Below, one piece after another: positions 26,501-41,500 of a DNA stretch of 64,000 nucleotides. The position numbers were made by a program, and so were the translations under genes. Within the stretch, counting starts at the first letter, position 1; each line of letters opens with the position of its first letter. The notes under the pieces were generated by a model. It was not told where the DNA came from and did not search any database. It saw nothing but the letters and a program-made list of their open reading frames with translations. The DNA is taken from NCBI RefSeq assembly GCF_000208745.1, contig NC_030856.1, positions 19,511,224 to 19,575,223 on the forward strand, read 5' to 3'. The DNA is from Theobroma cacao. Lineage: Eukaryota; Streptophyta; Magnoliopsida; Malvales; Malvaceae.

Positions 26501-29500
26501 GGTGATTGTGACATGTTTATGACAATGTGATGCATGGATGCATGGTATGATAGAGCTTATACATAGGATTGAAAATGATAAGAAAATAGTATAAGCATGT
26601 AAATTGTATGAAGTTATGCATATGCACAAAGAGAATCTGCGTGGATTAAATAAAAACCAATTTATGCTAAGATGTGAAGTAAATGGTGATTTAAACATTC
26701 GAAGGGGTAATCTAGAGTTGATTATACCCTAATATTCATGGATTATGCTTGACCTATGAAAATGAAATGGAAAAGTAAAAGGGGAAACATGAGCTATGAG
26801 AAGGTGATATTGAACCTTGGTTATGGATTAGAAGGAATAGAGGAAATTACTTGAAAGTAATTGACGAGGGTTCCTACATATAGTGATGGATGATGATTCT
26901 TAAATGTGTATATACATACATACATATATATATATATATATGTGGAGATGATTATGTGAATAATTAAAGTGAAGAATTATTTATGGTGATTTGAGTTTTG
27001 AATTTGACATGCTTAATGAGTTGTATAGATGACGTGATGATGAGAGTTACCAGTAGAAGTTGAGCTATGTGAGTAAAGGAGAATTCAGGTGCAATAAAGA
27101 AAGAAGGGATCTTAAGGAATTGGAATTTACATCGTGGTTAAGCCATACAAATGGATTAATATGATCAAGATATAAGAATTAACGAAGTGTTATATCATAG
27201 ATAAATTAGACTTCCACGAAGCACTAGTGCCATAGATGGAGAATAAACAATGATAGTACCCTAATGCGAGCAATTGGAGGAATTGATTCAGAAGATGAAA
27301 CTTAACTTTGTTAATAATGATTCAACATATGAGAAGCAACCAGTTGTTATTCTTGATAGACAAATCAAAAGCTTTGCTCAGAGGATGTAGCCTCAGTAAA
27401 AACATTATGGCAAAACCACACTAGTGAAGAGGTGATGGGGGAGGCTGAAAAGGAGTTGCGAACAAGTATCCACACCTCTTCAATGCATATAGGTGTGTTG
27501 TCTTATAGTTCGATTTAAATTCGAGGACCAAATTTCTTTTAGTGGGGGAGAATGTGAGACCTTGATTTTTATAGACTCGTAGCTAGAAGTAAACACGATA
27601 TCATTGATTATGGGTAATTTTGTCATTTCTCAAGGTGAGCTCCTGGAAGTAGCTTTCTAATGTTATTAAGGCCTAAGTAGGCCTAAGACATAAATGAATG
27701 ATGAAAATAAGGATAAAATGACGAAGAAAATAGAAATAATGATGATTTCCAAGGTAGGGGTAAAATGGTCATTTTTCATCTCGAGTTAAAATTTCTAAGT
27801 TTTCACGAACTCGAGTATTTCTAGAATATTATGGACTTTCTCTCAGTGTCAAAAGAGTAAAAAGATTGCATAAAGGATTTGAGGAAGACAAAGCCAACTT
27901 GTTAAAGGCATTTTTGTAATTTAAGTGAAGTTTGGATAAGCTTAGGCTATAAATATCTCATTTCTCTAGCAGCTTCCTCATTTTTTGAGCAGCTTCTTGC
28001 TCTTCTTCCTCCCATCTCACGTTTCTTCATCATCTATGGAAGCCTCCCTTAAAGCTTCCATAACTCTTTCTCTCTTTAGCTTCAATTTTCATGTTTTTTA
28101 TCACTTTTTCAAAGAACCTTTTGTGCTCTCACTCTCTCACCTTAAAACCCTCAAAGTCTTTCCTCAACACTTTCTCTCACTAGTTGGACATTAAAGAGAG
28201 AGAGAGAGAGAGAGAGACTTTACATGATACCTTAAGTATTCTTGAGAAAGAATTCAACGATAAATCCACCAAGGTGAGTAATGAAGAAGAGTTGATTTTT
28301 AAGTGTTTTGTAGTTATGGTTGTTTATTCATTTTAGAGTGATTAGGATAGTGAAAATAGATAGCCACTTAATGGCAATTGGAACCTAGTTAGAAGATAGT
28401 TTTTAGAATTATAGTTATGTGAATTGAGTTGATTTGTGATACTAATGTGATGATAGGTTCCAATGAATCCCCAACCATTAGAGAAAGTTGGAGTTGGGTA
28501 AAGATTTAACAAATACCGGTGAGTGAACTTGCATTAAAATGTTTTGGGATTAGGGCATATGCGTTTGATTAAATCCATTGAAATATTTTATTTGTTTTTT
28601 TCTCTAAAATATGCATGGGAACAAGCTTTTAATGAAACGTTTTGCATTGTGGAATGCGACTGTGATGAATCCATGTGCTCTGTGTAATGTTGATATATAT
28701 ATATATATATATATCTAAATATATATGATATGTATTGATAGTAATATGGTTCGTAATTATAACCGAGCATGTGCGCTATGTGGGGTAGCACATGCTTGTG
28801 ATGATGGGTGTGGGAGTGTGGATGATGATATTGGCTATGCGCCATGTGGGGGATGCACACGGCGGTATTAGTTGTGCACGATGTAGGGGATGCACACGAT
28901 GACTCTAGCTATTGGCGCGATGTGTGGGTTGCACATGAGCTGGGTGAGGCAGTGGTGGTATTGGTGGTTATGTATATATATATGTTATAGAAAGTTTATG
29001 AAAATAATTGGGATTGTGTTGTGCGCTGGCATTTTTAATTGTTCCTAAATTGATTTTCATTTCAACAAGAAAATGGCTTTTGATATAACAAGACCCCTTT
29101 TAACTAAATTGCTTTATTTCTCGCTACAGCGAGATTCATTTTTGCTACAATAAGAAACTCTCGGGTTAGAGGGGGGTTACACTGGCCTAGTTCTCACTGC
29201 AAAGAGAAATTTTCTGTAGCTTCTCGCTGCAATGAAAATGGATTTTCGCTGCAGCGAGAAAGTCTCGGGTGGTTCCAAATTTTCTGGTGCAGTACCTTCG
29301 CTTTGACATGGATTTTGACCACATTCTAGTCAGAATTGGGAAAAGTGGTAAAATAAAAGTTGTATCTCAGCATCTTATCTTTCTAATGGTCAAAAAATCA
29401 TATCAATTGGACTTCTATAGTGGGAGATATTTTTGAAAAACTGAAACATATGCAAACCCAAAATGTTTCTCATTGTAGCAAGAAACTTGTTGTCATGCTT

Positions 29501-32500
29501 GCTACCTTGCTTGATTTTGACATATTTTTCACCCATTTAACTTCATGGATTGATCATGGGTTTTTACAACACTATGAGGTTATTAATCAAAGTTTGAAAT
29601 GAGGGGTTTTTAGTAAGAAATTAAATCAATTGCATTGTTTTTGAAACAAGTGCATCATGATTTCAAAGTTCTCCTTATCGATTGCTTGTTCCCTTCTTAT
29701 GTTCACTCACTGAGTTTTATACTCATGTTTTTTAACTTCATGTTTTCAGATTCGGAAGCAATTGGGACCTAGATTGGGTGTCCACATATACTCGTCTTCT
29801 TGGTAGGTACTATGGCATCTCAGTAGCCGTACCTTCACTTAAAGTCACTCCGCTGATGGTTGAGAGTCTTTGTTTGTGTACACAAATGTAATGTAAACTA
29901 CTAGGAGTCATGTTATAAATGAAGTATGTATATGTTGGATTGATGATGATGATGCCCTTATGAGACGGCAATGAATCATAGTACTTTGAGATAATACAAA
30001 TATGAATATTTGGTTGCTATAAAATATTATTGAAACATTCATCGTTGAGAATTACAACACATGGTTTTAAAGATGGATGGAATGAGGCACAAGATCTCAT
30101 ACAGAGGCTTGTTTGGGCCTAGTGGGCTATGCCCATTGAGACCATGCGCCGGTCATGGCCTGGGATTTAGGTTGTGACATAGACAACCTAGGGCTCTGAT
30201 ACCAACTTTGTCACAGCTCAATTTTCGGGCCATGATCGACTTATGGGCCCAATGGGCATAGCCCATTAAGCCCAAGCAAGCCTTTTTTTTATATGATCCT
30301 ATTCATCATTCTATCCATCACTTTAAATGCCATATTTTGTAATTCTCAAGTATAATTATTTCAACAATATAACATGGCAATCAACTACTTACATTTATAT
30401 CATCTAAAATAATGTCACCCATTACCAACTCATAGCAGTAACATTAATCAAAATAAACATAGATTGTTTATGACATGTATTTTAGTGATTTACATCACGT
30501 GCATGTATACAAAGGCAAAAAGCCTCATTCACTTCCATTAATGCTCCAAGTGGAGATGTGGGGTCTCATTGGAACCTATCACACAATAGCATCACACCAA
30601 CTCAATTTACATGAATACTATTCCAAAAGTTGTTTCCTAAATCATGTTTTACTAGTTATTCCTAACTAGCTTCCAATTACTATTTGACTAGTCATTACTT
30701 TGCACTACTTTAGCCTCATTAGAAATAAATAAATAACCTTCAACAATAAGACAATCCACAATTCTAACCATTGGCCATTCATCAACAACTTAAAAATCAA
30801 CCCCAACTCACTACTCACCTTGGTGATTTTGTAGTTGAATTCCTTTTCAAGAGTTTGTCAAGTTATTATGGAAAGTCTCTCTCTCTCTCTCTTTCTCTCT
30901 CTAAAATGTCCAACTAGTGAGAGAAAGTATTGAGGAAAAACTTTTGAGGGTTCTTGAGATGTAAAAATGAAAGAGCATAAAGAATCCTATGAAAAAGTGT
31001 GCCAAAGCATGAGAATTGAAGTTACTTTGAAAAAGTTATGGAGGTTTCAAAGGATGGCTTCCATGGAAGATGGAAAACGTTTAGTGAGGAAGAGAGATGG
31101 GAAGAAGAAGAAGAAGCTTCTGGAAGTGAGGAGAAAGTGCTGGAAAAGTTTGTTATTTATCCTATAGTTGACTAAAGTTTCATTTATTTACAAAAATGCC
31201 ATTACATAGTTGACTTTGCCTTTTTCTTCCCTTTGGCTCAAACTTTTTACTCTTTTGACACTGAGAAAAGGTCCACAATAGATTAAAGGTACTCAAGTTC
31301 ATGAAAACTTAAAAATTTAGACCCGAGACCCAAAATGACCATTTTACCCTTACTGTGGAAATTATCATTATTTCTATTTTCTTCGTTTATTTCATTATTA
31401 TATGCATCATTCATGTATTCCTTAGGTCTACTTAGACCTTAATAATATTAAAAAAACTCACTTGTAGGAGCTTACTAAGGAAATGACAGAACAACCCTTA
31501 ACTCACGTCATTGTGTCTACCTCCGCTACATGTCTCTAAAGGTCGAGGTTTCACATGTATAAACATTTCCACATGTTTCTTCCAACAAGGGTAGTTATCA
31601 CCTACAAAAAGGGGTGGCCTTCGGATCAATTGCCTTTCACCATGTACAATTGTTGTCACCTCCATTTTCGTTAATTTCAGCTTCTACCACAGATCTTTCA
31701 AAGGTAGTTGGACCTGCAAAATTTGAGACCAAGTTCTAATACCAATTGTTTGTGTAGAAGTCTCAATAGTCAATATACCAAAAGGGGGATGAATTGGTAT
31801 TTAAAAATTTTTTTGAGACTAAATATAAAAAATTAAAATTTTTGCAACCAAAAATCTCTTTTAATGTCAAAAAATAAAATGTGTGATCTTTCCAAACAAA
31901 TTTTCAATAATAAGTTCATATAAAAAAATAATAATACAAAGTAAAGATATTTCCTAAATCAAGTAATGAACAAATAATAAATTGAAATAAAAATACTTTC
32001 CTATGTCAAGTAATGAACGAATAATAACTTAGAGTAAACACATTTTCCTAAGAAAAGCGCAGGCAAAAATAATGAATCAAGATAAAATATTTTCCTAAGC
32101 AAAAATAATAAATCAAGGTAAAATATTTTCCTATGCTAAATGCAAGCTATAAATCACAATATAAAAAATTAAAAATAAGACACAAATTTTTTAGTGGTTT
32201 GACCTTCCCTAAAGGCTACATGCACTCCTTTAAAACTCCAAGGAATTTCAAATCCACTAAGGAAAATGAGTGTGAAACCCTCACAATAGCTTTTTACGAG
32301 ATCAAGCGAAACCCTCAGAATGCTTTTTCATAAGATCAAGTGGAACCTTTACAATGTTTTTTCACTAGATCAAGGAAAACTCTCTAACAAGGGTTTTTAT
32401 GGGCTCAACCATAGACCGATAAATAGCTTTTCAAGTTTAAGCTAGCACCTTTACAATAGAGTACAAGGATTAGGAAGAAAGTGCCACTACAAAGGTTGGG

Positions 32501-35500
32501 TGCTAAGAGTTTAAGCTTGAGTGTGTGAAGAGAAGAAATATCTACTCAAATGAAGCAAGTGTAAAACCTTTTAAAGCTCGATGGAAGACTAAAATGAAGC
32601 TCAAGAGTGAGGATAAGCTTTTTGAGGTTTCTCTAGGGTTTAAAACTTTATCTCAAGTCTTCTCTTGCTTCCAAATGACTCAAAGGTGATTATTTATAGC
32701 TGGTGTGAAGTTTGGAGTCGTTAGACACAAGTTTGAATCAAATCTGACAGTTGTTGAAGCTTGAGAATCGACTACAATGCTCCTAGGCTTGACTATGTTA
32801 TTCAAGTTTCTAAAATTAGGGCTCCATAGTCGAATATAACCTTCCTCAACTTTATCCAAATCCCGAGAGTGTGATTTTTGCAAGTCTAAGTTGCTATAGT
32901 CAACTATGTCTGTGTAAAGTCCTCTTTTTCAGCTTTTGAATTGTCAAGGTCGACTATGTTTGTTCAATTATTTATTTTTATGAGCTTTCTGGAACAAGGT
33001 CGACTATAGGCACTCTAAGGTCGACTATGGCTTTATATTCTTCAACTTTTGCACTTTTTCTACCTTCGGATCGACTGGAGCTTCTCTAGGGTCGACTCTT
33101 GACTTGTGTCTTGAGGTTTCCTTAGTTTTTTGGCACCTCTCTTCAACTATTTCTTCCTTACCTTGTTCCTACAATCAAATAATAATTCAAGGCATATTTG
33201 TTCTTGTTTTCTTAGTTGAATATGCATTGTTTGAAAGCTTTTATGATATTTTCTAATGATGCATGGCTTTCAAACAATTATGTGACCTTGGGAGATTAAA
33301 AATATTTTTGAGATAATTTCAAATGCTTGATGTTAAGTTCAGAATAACATGTAATTTTTGTCAAATCAAAACATGATGTAACTCAAGGCTAATAAAATAC
33401 AATGCACAAGTATAAATACTGAAGACCAAATTAAAGAATAAACAAGTTACGAACAAATTTTCAAAACTCTTCAAAGTAAAGTAAAATGCACAAGTAGTGA
33501 GGAGTAAAGAGAAAATGCACAATGAATTTATAGATGTTTGACCCTTCCTTGGTACCTACATCCTAATTTAATCCACTATTGAATGAATTCAATACAATGC
33601 CTTTTAAAGGTTCAAGCATAACCATTGCCTTTTCAAGGATGAAGCATAACCATTGCCTTTTCAAGGTTCAAGCACAACTTGTACACACTACCTTTTGAAG
33701 GCTAAGGTATAACCTTTATGCCTTTCAAGGATCAAGCACAACCTCTAAATATTACGTTATTGAGGCTAAGGTAAAACCTTTTTCTCCCTTACAAGATTAA
33801 ATCAAATATACCTCTAGAATGTGGGTTTTGCTAAGTAAGTATAAGGAAGATGGAGTATGATGAATACAAAGATGTATACAAAGAAAGAGTGGTAGCATAA
33901 AGAATTTGATGCTCAAAGATAGCTTAAAAGCTAATGGGAAAAAAGCATTTTGCTTGCTCTAGCTTGGTGTCTCTTTCTTTTCATAAGATTTGATTCTTGA
34001 TCCAATGATGTTTTTCTCCACTCTTCTAACCTTGTAAATGTGTTGGAAAAGTCATTTTTATAGTTAAGGAAGCTTTGGAGCTGTTGGAGAAGGTTTGGTG
34101 AAGAAACTAGAAGTTTTTCCTTCAATTTGCTCGTATAATAGCTAGTTTTGCACCAAATGTATCCATGCATTTCAGAAATGTATCTATACATTTTGGGCAG
34201 AACCATGTTTTGCATTCTTTGAATATTCATTTTCAGCATTAAGATTTGAAATCTTTTATTTATTATCAAAATTTATTTTCTCATACCTATGAACTAATTC
34301 ATTAAACACCTCTTCAAATTCTTTGAAGTATATTTAAACATACCATCAGATAACTATTCAACCTTCCCTTTTAGGTTCTAGAATGATGAGCATTCTTTAT
34401 CACCTTGTTGTGAGGATTGAATCTTACTTGACTCATCATCGTTGATTGTTCTATTATTTTCTTCCAACTCTTTTTCTCCATATATTTCTTCTAGTTTTTT
34501 CCTTACTTCTTTTGCACTATTACATGAAGAGACTTTTCTGTATTCTTTGCTTCTAAGTCCCAAAAAGAGGAAATGCATGGCTTTGGAATTAAGTCCTAGC
34601 ATGTCTAAGTGACTTGTATCCCATTCATTTAATTCCCTAGTCAACTCACATGAGCCATCTCTAATTATTCTCCAAACTTCATAATCACTCACTTGGATAA
34701 ACTATTTTATCTATTCTTTTCAATGATAATATTCTTTGCCATTGAACTTAGGATATTCTGCTATTGATTTTTCTTTGTTGGAAGTAAAGTTTTTGTCCAT
34801 TGAGGTGACTTCTTCTGGTTCATTCTACTATGGCCATGATTGTAATTTCTAGAAAAAAGATTGATGTATCTTCCATCCTCCTTCACAATTTCTTCTTTGA
34901 TAATTATTGTGTGATTCAAACATTCATCATTAAGATATTGGGAGTCATCCATTTGCATATTAGAATCCAGAAAATCCTCATCCATAGGATCATCATATGC
35001 CATATAACAAAAGCTGCCTATCTATTTTTCCTTTTCATTTTGAGACTCTTCACTATCACTCCATGTTGCAATCATGGCTTTTCTTTTGGAGTACTTTGGG
35101 TGATTCTTCTCAACATTTGGACAGTCATAATTAATATGACTAGATTTCTTTCACTGATAGCAAATGACATGATCGTTTTCATGATCATCTTTTAAAATAT
35201 TTCCTCTTATATTTCTTTTTGATTCCTCGTTCTTGATGAACCTTATTTTTCCTTGTTTGTTCCTCAAAAATCTGTTGAACATTTTAGTTAATAGAGCTAT
35301 TTCTCTAGCATCTCTTTTTTCACTGTCACCTTTTAGTGACTTTTCATCATTTTTCTCAACTACCTTATGACCAATGCTTTTTCTCTTTGTCTCTTCTTTG
35401 ATAACTTCATCCCTTTCTTCTTCATGTTTTAAAGCCATCTAATAAGTAAGCAGGGATTTTAGGAGCTCATCTAGCATTAGAACATTTAAGTCCTTAGCTT

Positions 35501-38500
35501 CTTCTCTGGTAGTGACTTTAGGTCTCCATGACCTTGGTATATAATGAAGGATTTTCTTCATAAGATATGCATTCGAAAATTCTCTTTCTAATCCTTTTAA
35601 ACCTCTAATGATTTTAGTGAATATATCAAACATCTCCTTGAGGTTTCTCCATCCTTCATCTTGAGTAATTGTAGTTAAGTATCGACATACTAATCTTTGA
35701 TTCCTTGACTTGACTACTACCTTTACAACAATTTTCTAAATTATCCCAAATTTATTTTGTTGTAAAGCACGTAGCTATCCTATTAAATTCATCTCCAGTA
35801 AAAGCACATAGAATAGCTATTGTATCTTTTTTATTTAGCTATATCAACGTTTTGTCTTTATCATACCATTCAGCCCTAGTTTTAACATGTTTTACACTAT
35901 TAATAGTTTTGGTAGGAATATGAGTTCCATCAACAATAATATCTCAAAGATCTAAATCAATAGATTGTATAAAATTTTCAAACTTGATTCTCCATAACAA
36001 GTAGTTCCTCTTTTTAAACAAAGAAGGCCACATCATCGATTGTCCTTAACCATTGAAGCTTGATGATGCCATGGCTGTTACTTCAAGCTTTTAGTTCAAG
36101 ATCTCTCAAAGGTGATTAAACGTGCAAAGAACTTAAAAATATGTTCTGATACCAATTGTGTCACGACCCGGAACCTCCCTCGGGCCCATGACAACCGCCG
36201 TGACATCTCGATTGACACTCATTACCCGGAATGCCAATCGAAACCTCGCAAGGCTTACGTATCAGTTTCTTGCCTTTCCTGTGAGCAATCGCTGTTAAAC
36301 ATTTCATTTTAAACAATTACCAGTCGTTTCTAGCTCAAGTAAATCAAAAGACAAAAATTATTTTATTTTTTTATTTTTTTAAAAAGAATTTATAGATAAA
36401 TATTACTATTCAAAATATTGATTAAAATATAATATTTTTAAATAAAATAATATTTATAGAAACACGTGTAAGTAATCTTTTGTAACATGGAAGTAAAATA
36501 AATTCATACATACAATAATTTACAAAGTTATAATGTACAATAATAATTACAATGACAAGTGGCCCATAAATACACCAAGTGTTGGTGATAGTAATCTACT
36601 GTCTGTGAGATAGAGGGGTCAACTGGAATCCTCGACAAAATCGGGTATCTACAAGCTACCACAGGCCTGAAATATTTGAAAATGAGGTGGGTGAAATTTT
36701 GCAATCCCAATGAGTAAACAGACATTATTATAAATATCTAAAGGCGAGTAAAATGGAGGCAAGTTTAAACAACAAATCACAAACCATTTCATAAGGTTTT
36801 CAATTTATTTCTTAAACCATAAAATATTTGTAATTTACCAAAACAGTTGTTAAGGCCTATGACTTTTATTAGAACAAGGCTCAAGCCAAAAACTAGTCCT
36901 TGGGGATACCTTGGCCGAGGCATCTAACTGAGTCCACCAAGGTTATTAAGATATTTACATGTTAAACACATGTTAGTTTTGAAAACAAGCCGTTCCTTGG
37001 CGTTGGCCGAGTTACACATTCACGTGGGGGTTCGACGTGAAGTGAGCTCTAACACTACCCCGAGAGTTATCCTCCTCGCCTCTACAACCGAAGTAACTAT
37101 GCAACCGGGTTTACCGTACCCATCTAATAGGCAGTCTACGAAAACCCGTCACTACAGTGACTAAACCCATCAATTTTAATAAAATTTTGACAGTATAACG
37201 TGGCTTTTATTTATTTATCCAGCCTGCATAGTAAAAGACATCTTACATAAATTCCCAATGCAATTATAAAATATAGCCACATATACTCATATATCATAAG
37301 CCATTCATAGGAAAATATATTTTTCAAGACAATTGGTAGCCTCCAATTACTCAATTTCANAGCCTCCAATTACTCAATTTCATGATACTAAAAGTTTCTT
37401 TATTTCAGATAATCAACACAATATATTTATTTGTCACTATTTATTTACTAAAACATACAAAAGTCCCATTTTAATCTCATTTTCGTTTCATAAAATACAT
37501 AAAGAGCATTTAAAAATAAACTCTAGATAATTTACAATAATAATAGGTTTACTCACAGTTTGTACAAATTAAATGCTTTCTAGGTGCCCCGATCACTGTT
37601 CGTCAAGTACTACTTCCTTGCCTTTATCTGAAGGCACTCCTCCTAGACACATTGCAAAAATTACACAATTCACCACATTGATGCTAAATCACTATATAAT
37701 TGACTTAAATCCTATACTAATGCATGGTATGAAATGCAATAGCCTAAAATGGCTTAAACACAGTATTAACCTATTTTTGGCACTTTACCCGATAAATTGC
37801 TAACGCGCTCCATTTTAGCTCTAAATTGTCCCATTTTCTCTCCAACATTTCTAACCATTAAATATCAGCCAATAACCCTTTAAAATCACCAAAATCAGCT
37901 CACTTTCCTCCTTGGAAAATTCAGTCAAAAATGGGACATTAACTTGGTTAATTTTCCACTTTGTTTTTCTATCACATTTAACCATTTTTCATCATTTTCT
38001 CTTCATTTCACTTAGAATAAAAATCAGTTCTTCATCATTGTACATCACTAAATATTTGGCAAAGGGTGGGTATTGTGAGAATTTCATGCTTTCTTGCCCT
38101 ATTTGATTTCTATACACATTTAACTAACTAAAAATACCAATTTAACTAAGAATCAAAACATAAAAATTTCAAAATCCTTCCCCTTGAAATTCGGCCAGCC
38201 CTTGGTATCACTTTTTGATCTCTCTCCTTAAGCATGCTAAATGGAAACAAAGACATAGGAAAGGTAGAAATCAAGCTAAAGTCGAAAAATCTTACCGTTG
38301 GACGCGTAAACGGACGAAAAACGCGAATTCCCCTTTGAATTTTCTAGTTTTCCTTTAGTTTTTCTCTTTTCTTCCTTTCCTCTCTATTTTCTCTCTTATT
38401 TTCTCCTTATGGCCGACCATCACCTGATGTGGTGTTTAAATGGGCTGATTTTCCCTTAAAATAATATTAAATCATTAAAAAGTGCCATGTATCACTTTTC

Positions 38501-41500
38501 CATTAGCCCGTTTTTAAAATTTCATCCTTTAAACTTCAATTTTTTTCACCACTTAAAATACCATAGTTATTCATACCAAAAATAAATATATCCTATGATT
38601 TTGACAAGTTTTTGGTGGTGAAAATTACGATTTTACCCCGAGGTGACAAAATTACCGTTTTGCCCTTATGTTTCAAAAATTGCCAAAATTAAAATTTTTC
38701 ACTTCCTATCATTAAATTATACTCCAAATAGTTAATCTTGGTCAAAAATTTCACTCCATGATCAAATTATTATCTTAGGTGGCAAAATGACGATTTTACC
38801 CCTGAACATCAAAATTTTTAATCTTTCCCCAAATGAACCCTCAAACTCCGAACAATCATTTTTAGTCATTCCTGGACTGTAACATATTAAATTTAATCCT
38901 ACGATTCCTATTTGAACTAGTTCGAGGTTAAATCAACTCAAGTGTACCGTTAGGTACAATACCGGGTTTTGTCTATTCTTAAGGGCTTTCCTAGCGTAAT
39001 AACATGTTACTCAGTGCATGTATATCATAACATGTGTTTATAGGGTCAGGTTTTACAAATTGTTAGAAAAGATAAGCTTAAAGTAAAACAAACAACTGAG
39101 GGGTGAATTGGTTGTTAAGTGAAAATTCCCCCATTTACAAAAATTAGTTCAACTGTGAAAGAATAAAATAATTATAACAATAAAACAAAGTATAAACTTG
39201 ATAAGTAAAGAGCAGCAACAGAAAAAGGGATTTAGCAAGATTTTTATAGAGGTTTGACCTTTCAATGCCTATGTCCTCTCCCTTAGTAGCACAAGGAGAT
39301 TGAATCCACAATCAACTTGCCTTTTCCATAAGGTCAAGTGTAACCTATACAACTTGCCCTTTGTAGAAACAAACGCAACCTCTACCAATACATTGCCTTG
39401 TCCAGTTAAAGCACAACCTTTACACAAAAATGAGCCTTTTAAAGGATCAGGCAAAACCGCTCTACCTTTTGCTTGGAGATATAACCAATACAATAGTGGA
39501 TTTAAGTGAATCACAAACTAAAAAGCTCTAGAAAGTTAGATAACGAAGTTTAGATTCAAAAAGGTGAGAGCTTCCACAAAAATAAGAATGATCAAGGAAG
39601 GTCTAAGCTCGAGAAAGATCAATTAAAGGATAAAGATATGAACTTTAGGCTCTTTGCTTGCTTTAAGGTGGGAACTTTCTACTCTCAGTTGTTTTTCTTG
39701 TTTTCCTACTCTTTTCCTCTTCAAGGGTGATTCAAAATCTTTCAAAATCCTCTTTTCTTATTGCTTTAATGTCCTCAAGATTTATATTTATAGTCTCTGA
39801 GATTTTCTGCCCATTGGAGTAAGTTTTGAATCATATCTTGTATATGCAAGCCAACTTGGACAATTCTGTCACTTTTGTATAATTGATTCTTTGTAGTTGA
39901 GTTGTTCATTATTCATAAAGTCTACGGCTTTCTATCTCTAAAAACTTGATTCTTCTATTTTAAGGTGTTGGTTCTTCTACAACTAGGTGTAAAGGTGACA
40001 CATTTGCTATCTAGGAGAATCGATTCTTTTGCCTCAAGGTGTTAGTTCATCACTATGGACTGGCACCAAAATTTGAATTCAAGCTTCAATTTTGCCGCTT
40101 CACTTTTGTCTAGTTGTTCCATGCTTTTCTTGGTCACCAAGTTTCTAAGTTGTACTTTTTAGTGCTTCAAGAACCGACTTCTTATCCTTATAAAATCAAT
40201 TCTTTCTTCTTTCTTTTTCTCCTTATGCATTCTGTCTTCCTAGAAGCTATTCTTTTTCTTGGAGATGTCAATTCTTAATAAGGTCTGTAGCTTCTGTCTT
40301 TCAAGAACTGACTTCTTCTTTTCTCAAAATCAATTCTTCACTGTTGATATTTGCTCAAGAACTAACTTCTTCTTCTCCATAATCGATTCTTCTTACAATT
40401 AAAGAAATATATTTTGCTTCATTTTCATTCAAGAATCAAGTCATTTCTTTTGAAAATTTTATCTTGGGTTGGCACATTTAATTTTGAAAACAAGATATTT
40501 TTAAACAAATAAAGAACAAGATCATCCATATCAAAAGTATGTTCAAACAATTAAAGCATTTCAATATATTTTTCTATTAAGTTCAACTTTCACAATTCTT
40601 TGAGGATTTTCTTCATACTCAAAAATATCTTTCACTTTCATAGCTCATTAAGTTCCATCAATTTTGTCATGTCAAAAAAAAATAAAAGTATCGATACTTT
40701 TGACGAAAGTATCGATACTTGTAACTTAAAACATAGAAAATTCTTTTTTAAAAAAAAAAACTCAATTTGATGCCAAAGACTTGGACATTTCAAAATCAAA
40801 TGCAAGGGAGGTTTAAAACTAATTTAAGCAAGTTTTAAAACTATTTAAACAAGTTCAAAAATCATTCAAGTAATTTCAAAACTCATCCAAGTAATTTTGA
40901 AACTTTTCACATGGAAACACTTAGGCTCTTCAAAACTTATTTAAAAATAAGTTTAAAAAAATTCAAACAAGTTCAATGATCATTCAAGTAATTTTGATCA
41001 TTTTTCACATGGAATCACTAATGTAATTCAAAAGTAAATCATGGAAGTTTTAAACATTAATAAATTAAGTTCAAAAACACATTCAAATAACTTCAAAATC
41101 ATTCAAATAAGTTCAATGTAAAACCCGACCTTATAAAATACTTATCATGATATACATGTGATGGATAGCATGTTTACATACTAAGAGAGCCTCGAAAAAT
41201 CGACAAAAGTCGGTACTATACCTAGAGGTACAACAAAATTAATTTAAGCCTCGAACTAGGTCAAATAGGGATTTTAAGGTGAAATGCAAAATTTTACAGT
41301 TCAAGAATGACTTAAAATGGTGATTCGGAGTTCAAGGATCAATTCAGAGTATCCAAGGGTAAAATGGTAATTTTGTCACCCCGAGGTCAAATCCGTAAAT
41401 TTTCACCCCTGACACTTGTCAAGACCAAGGGATTTTATTCATCATAGAAATGGATAAATATGAGAAAATGTGTGGTGGAGAATTAAAGAATTAAAAGACA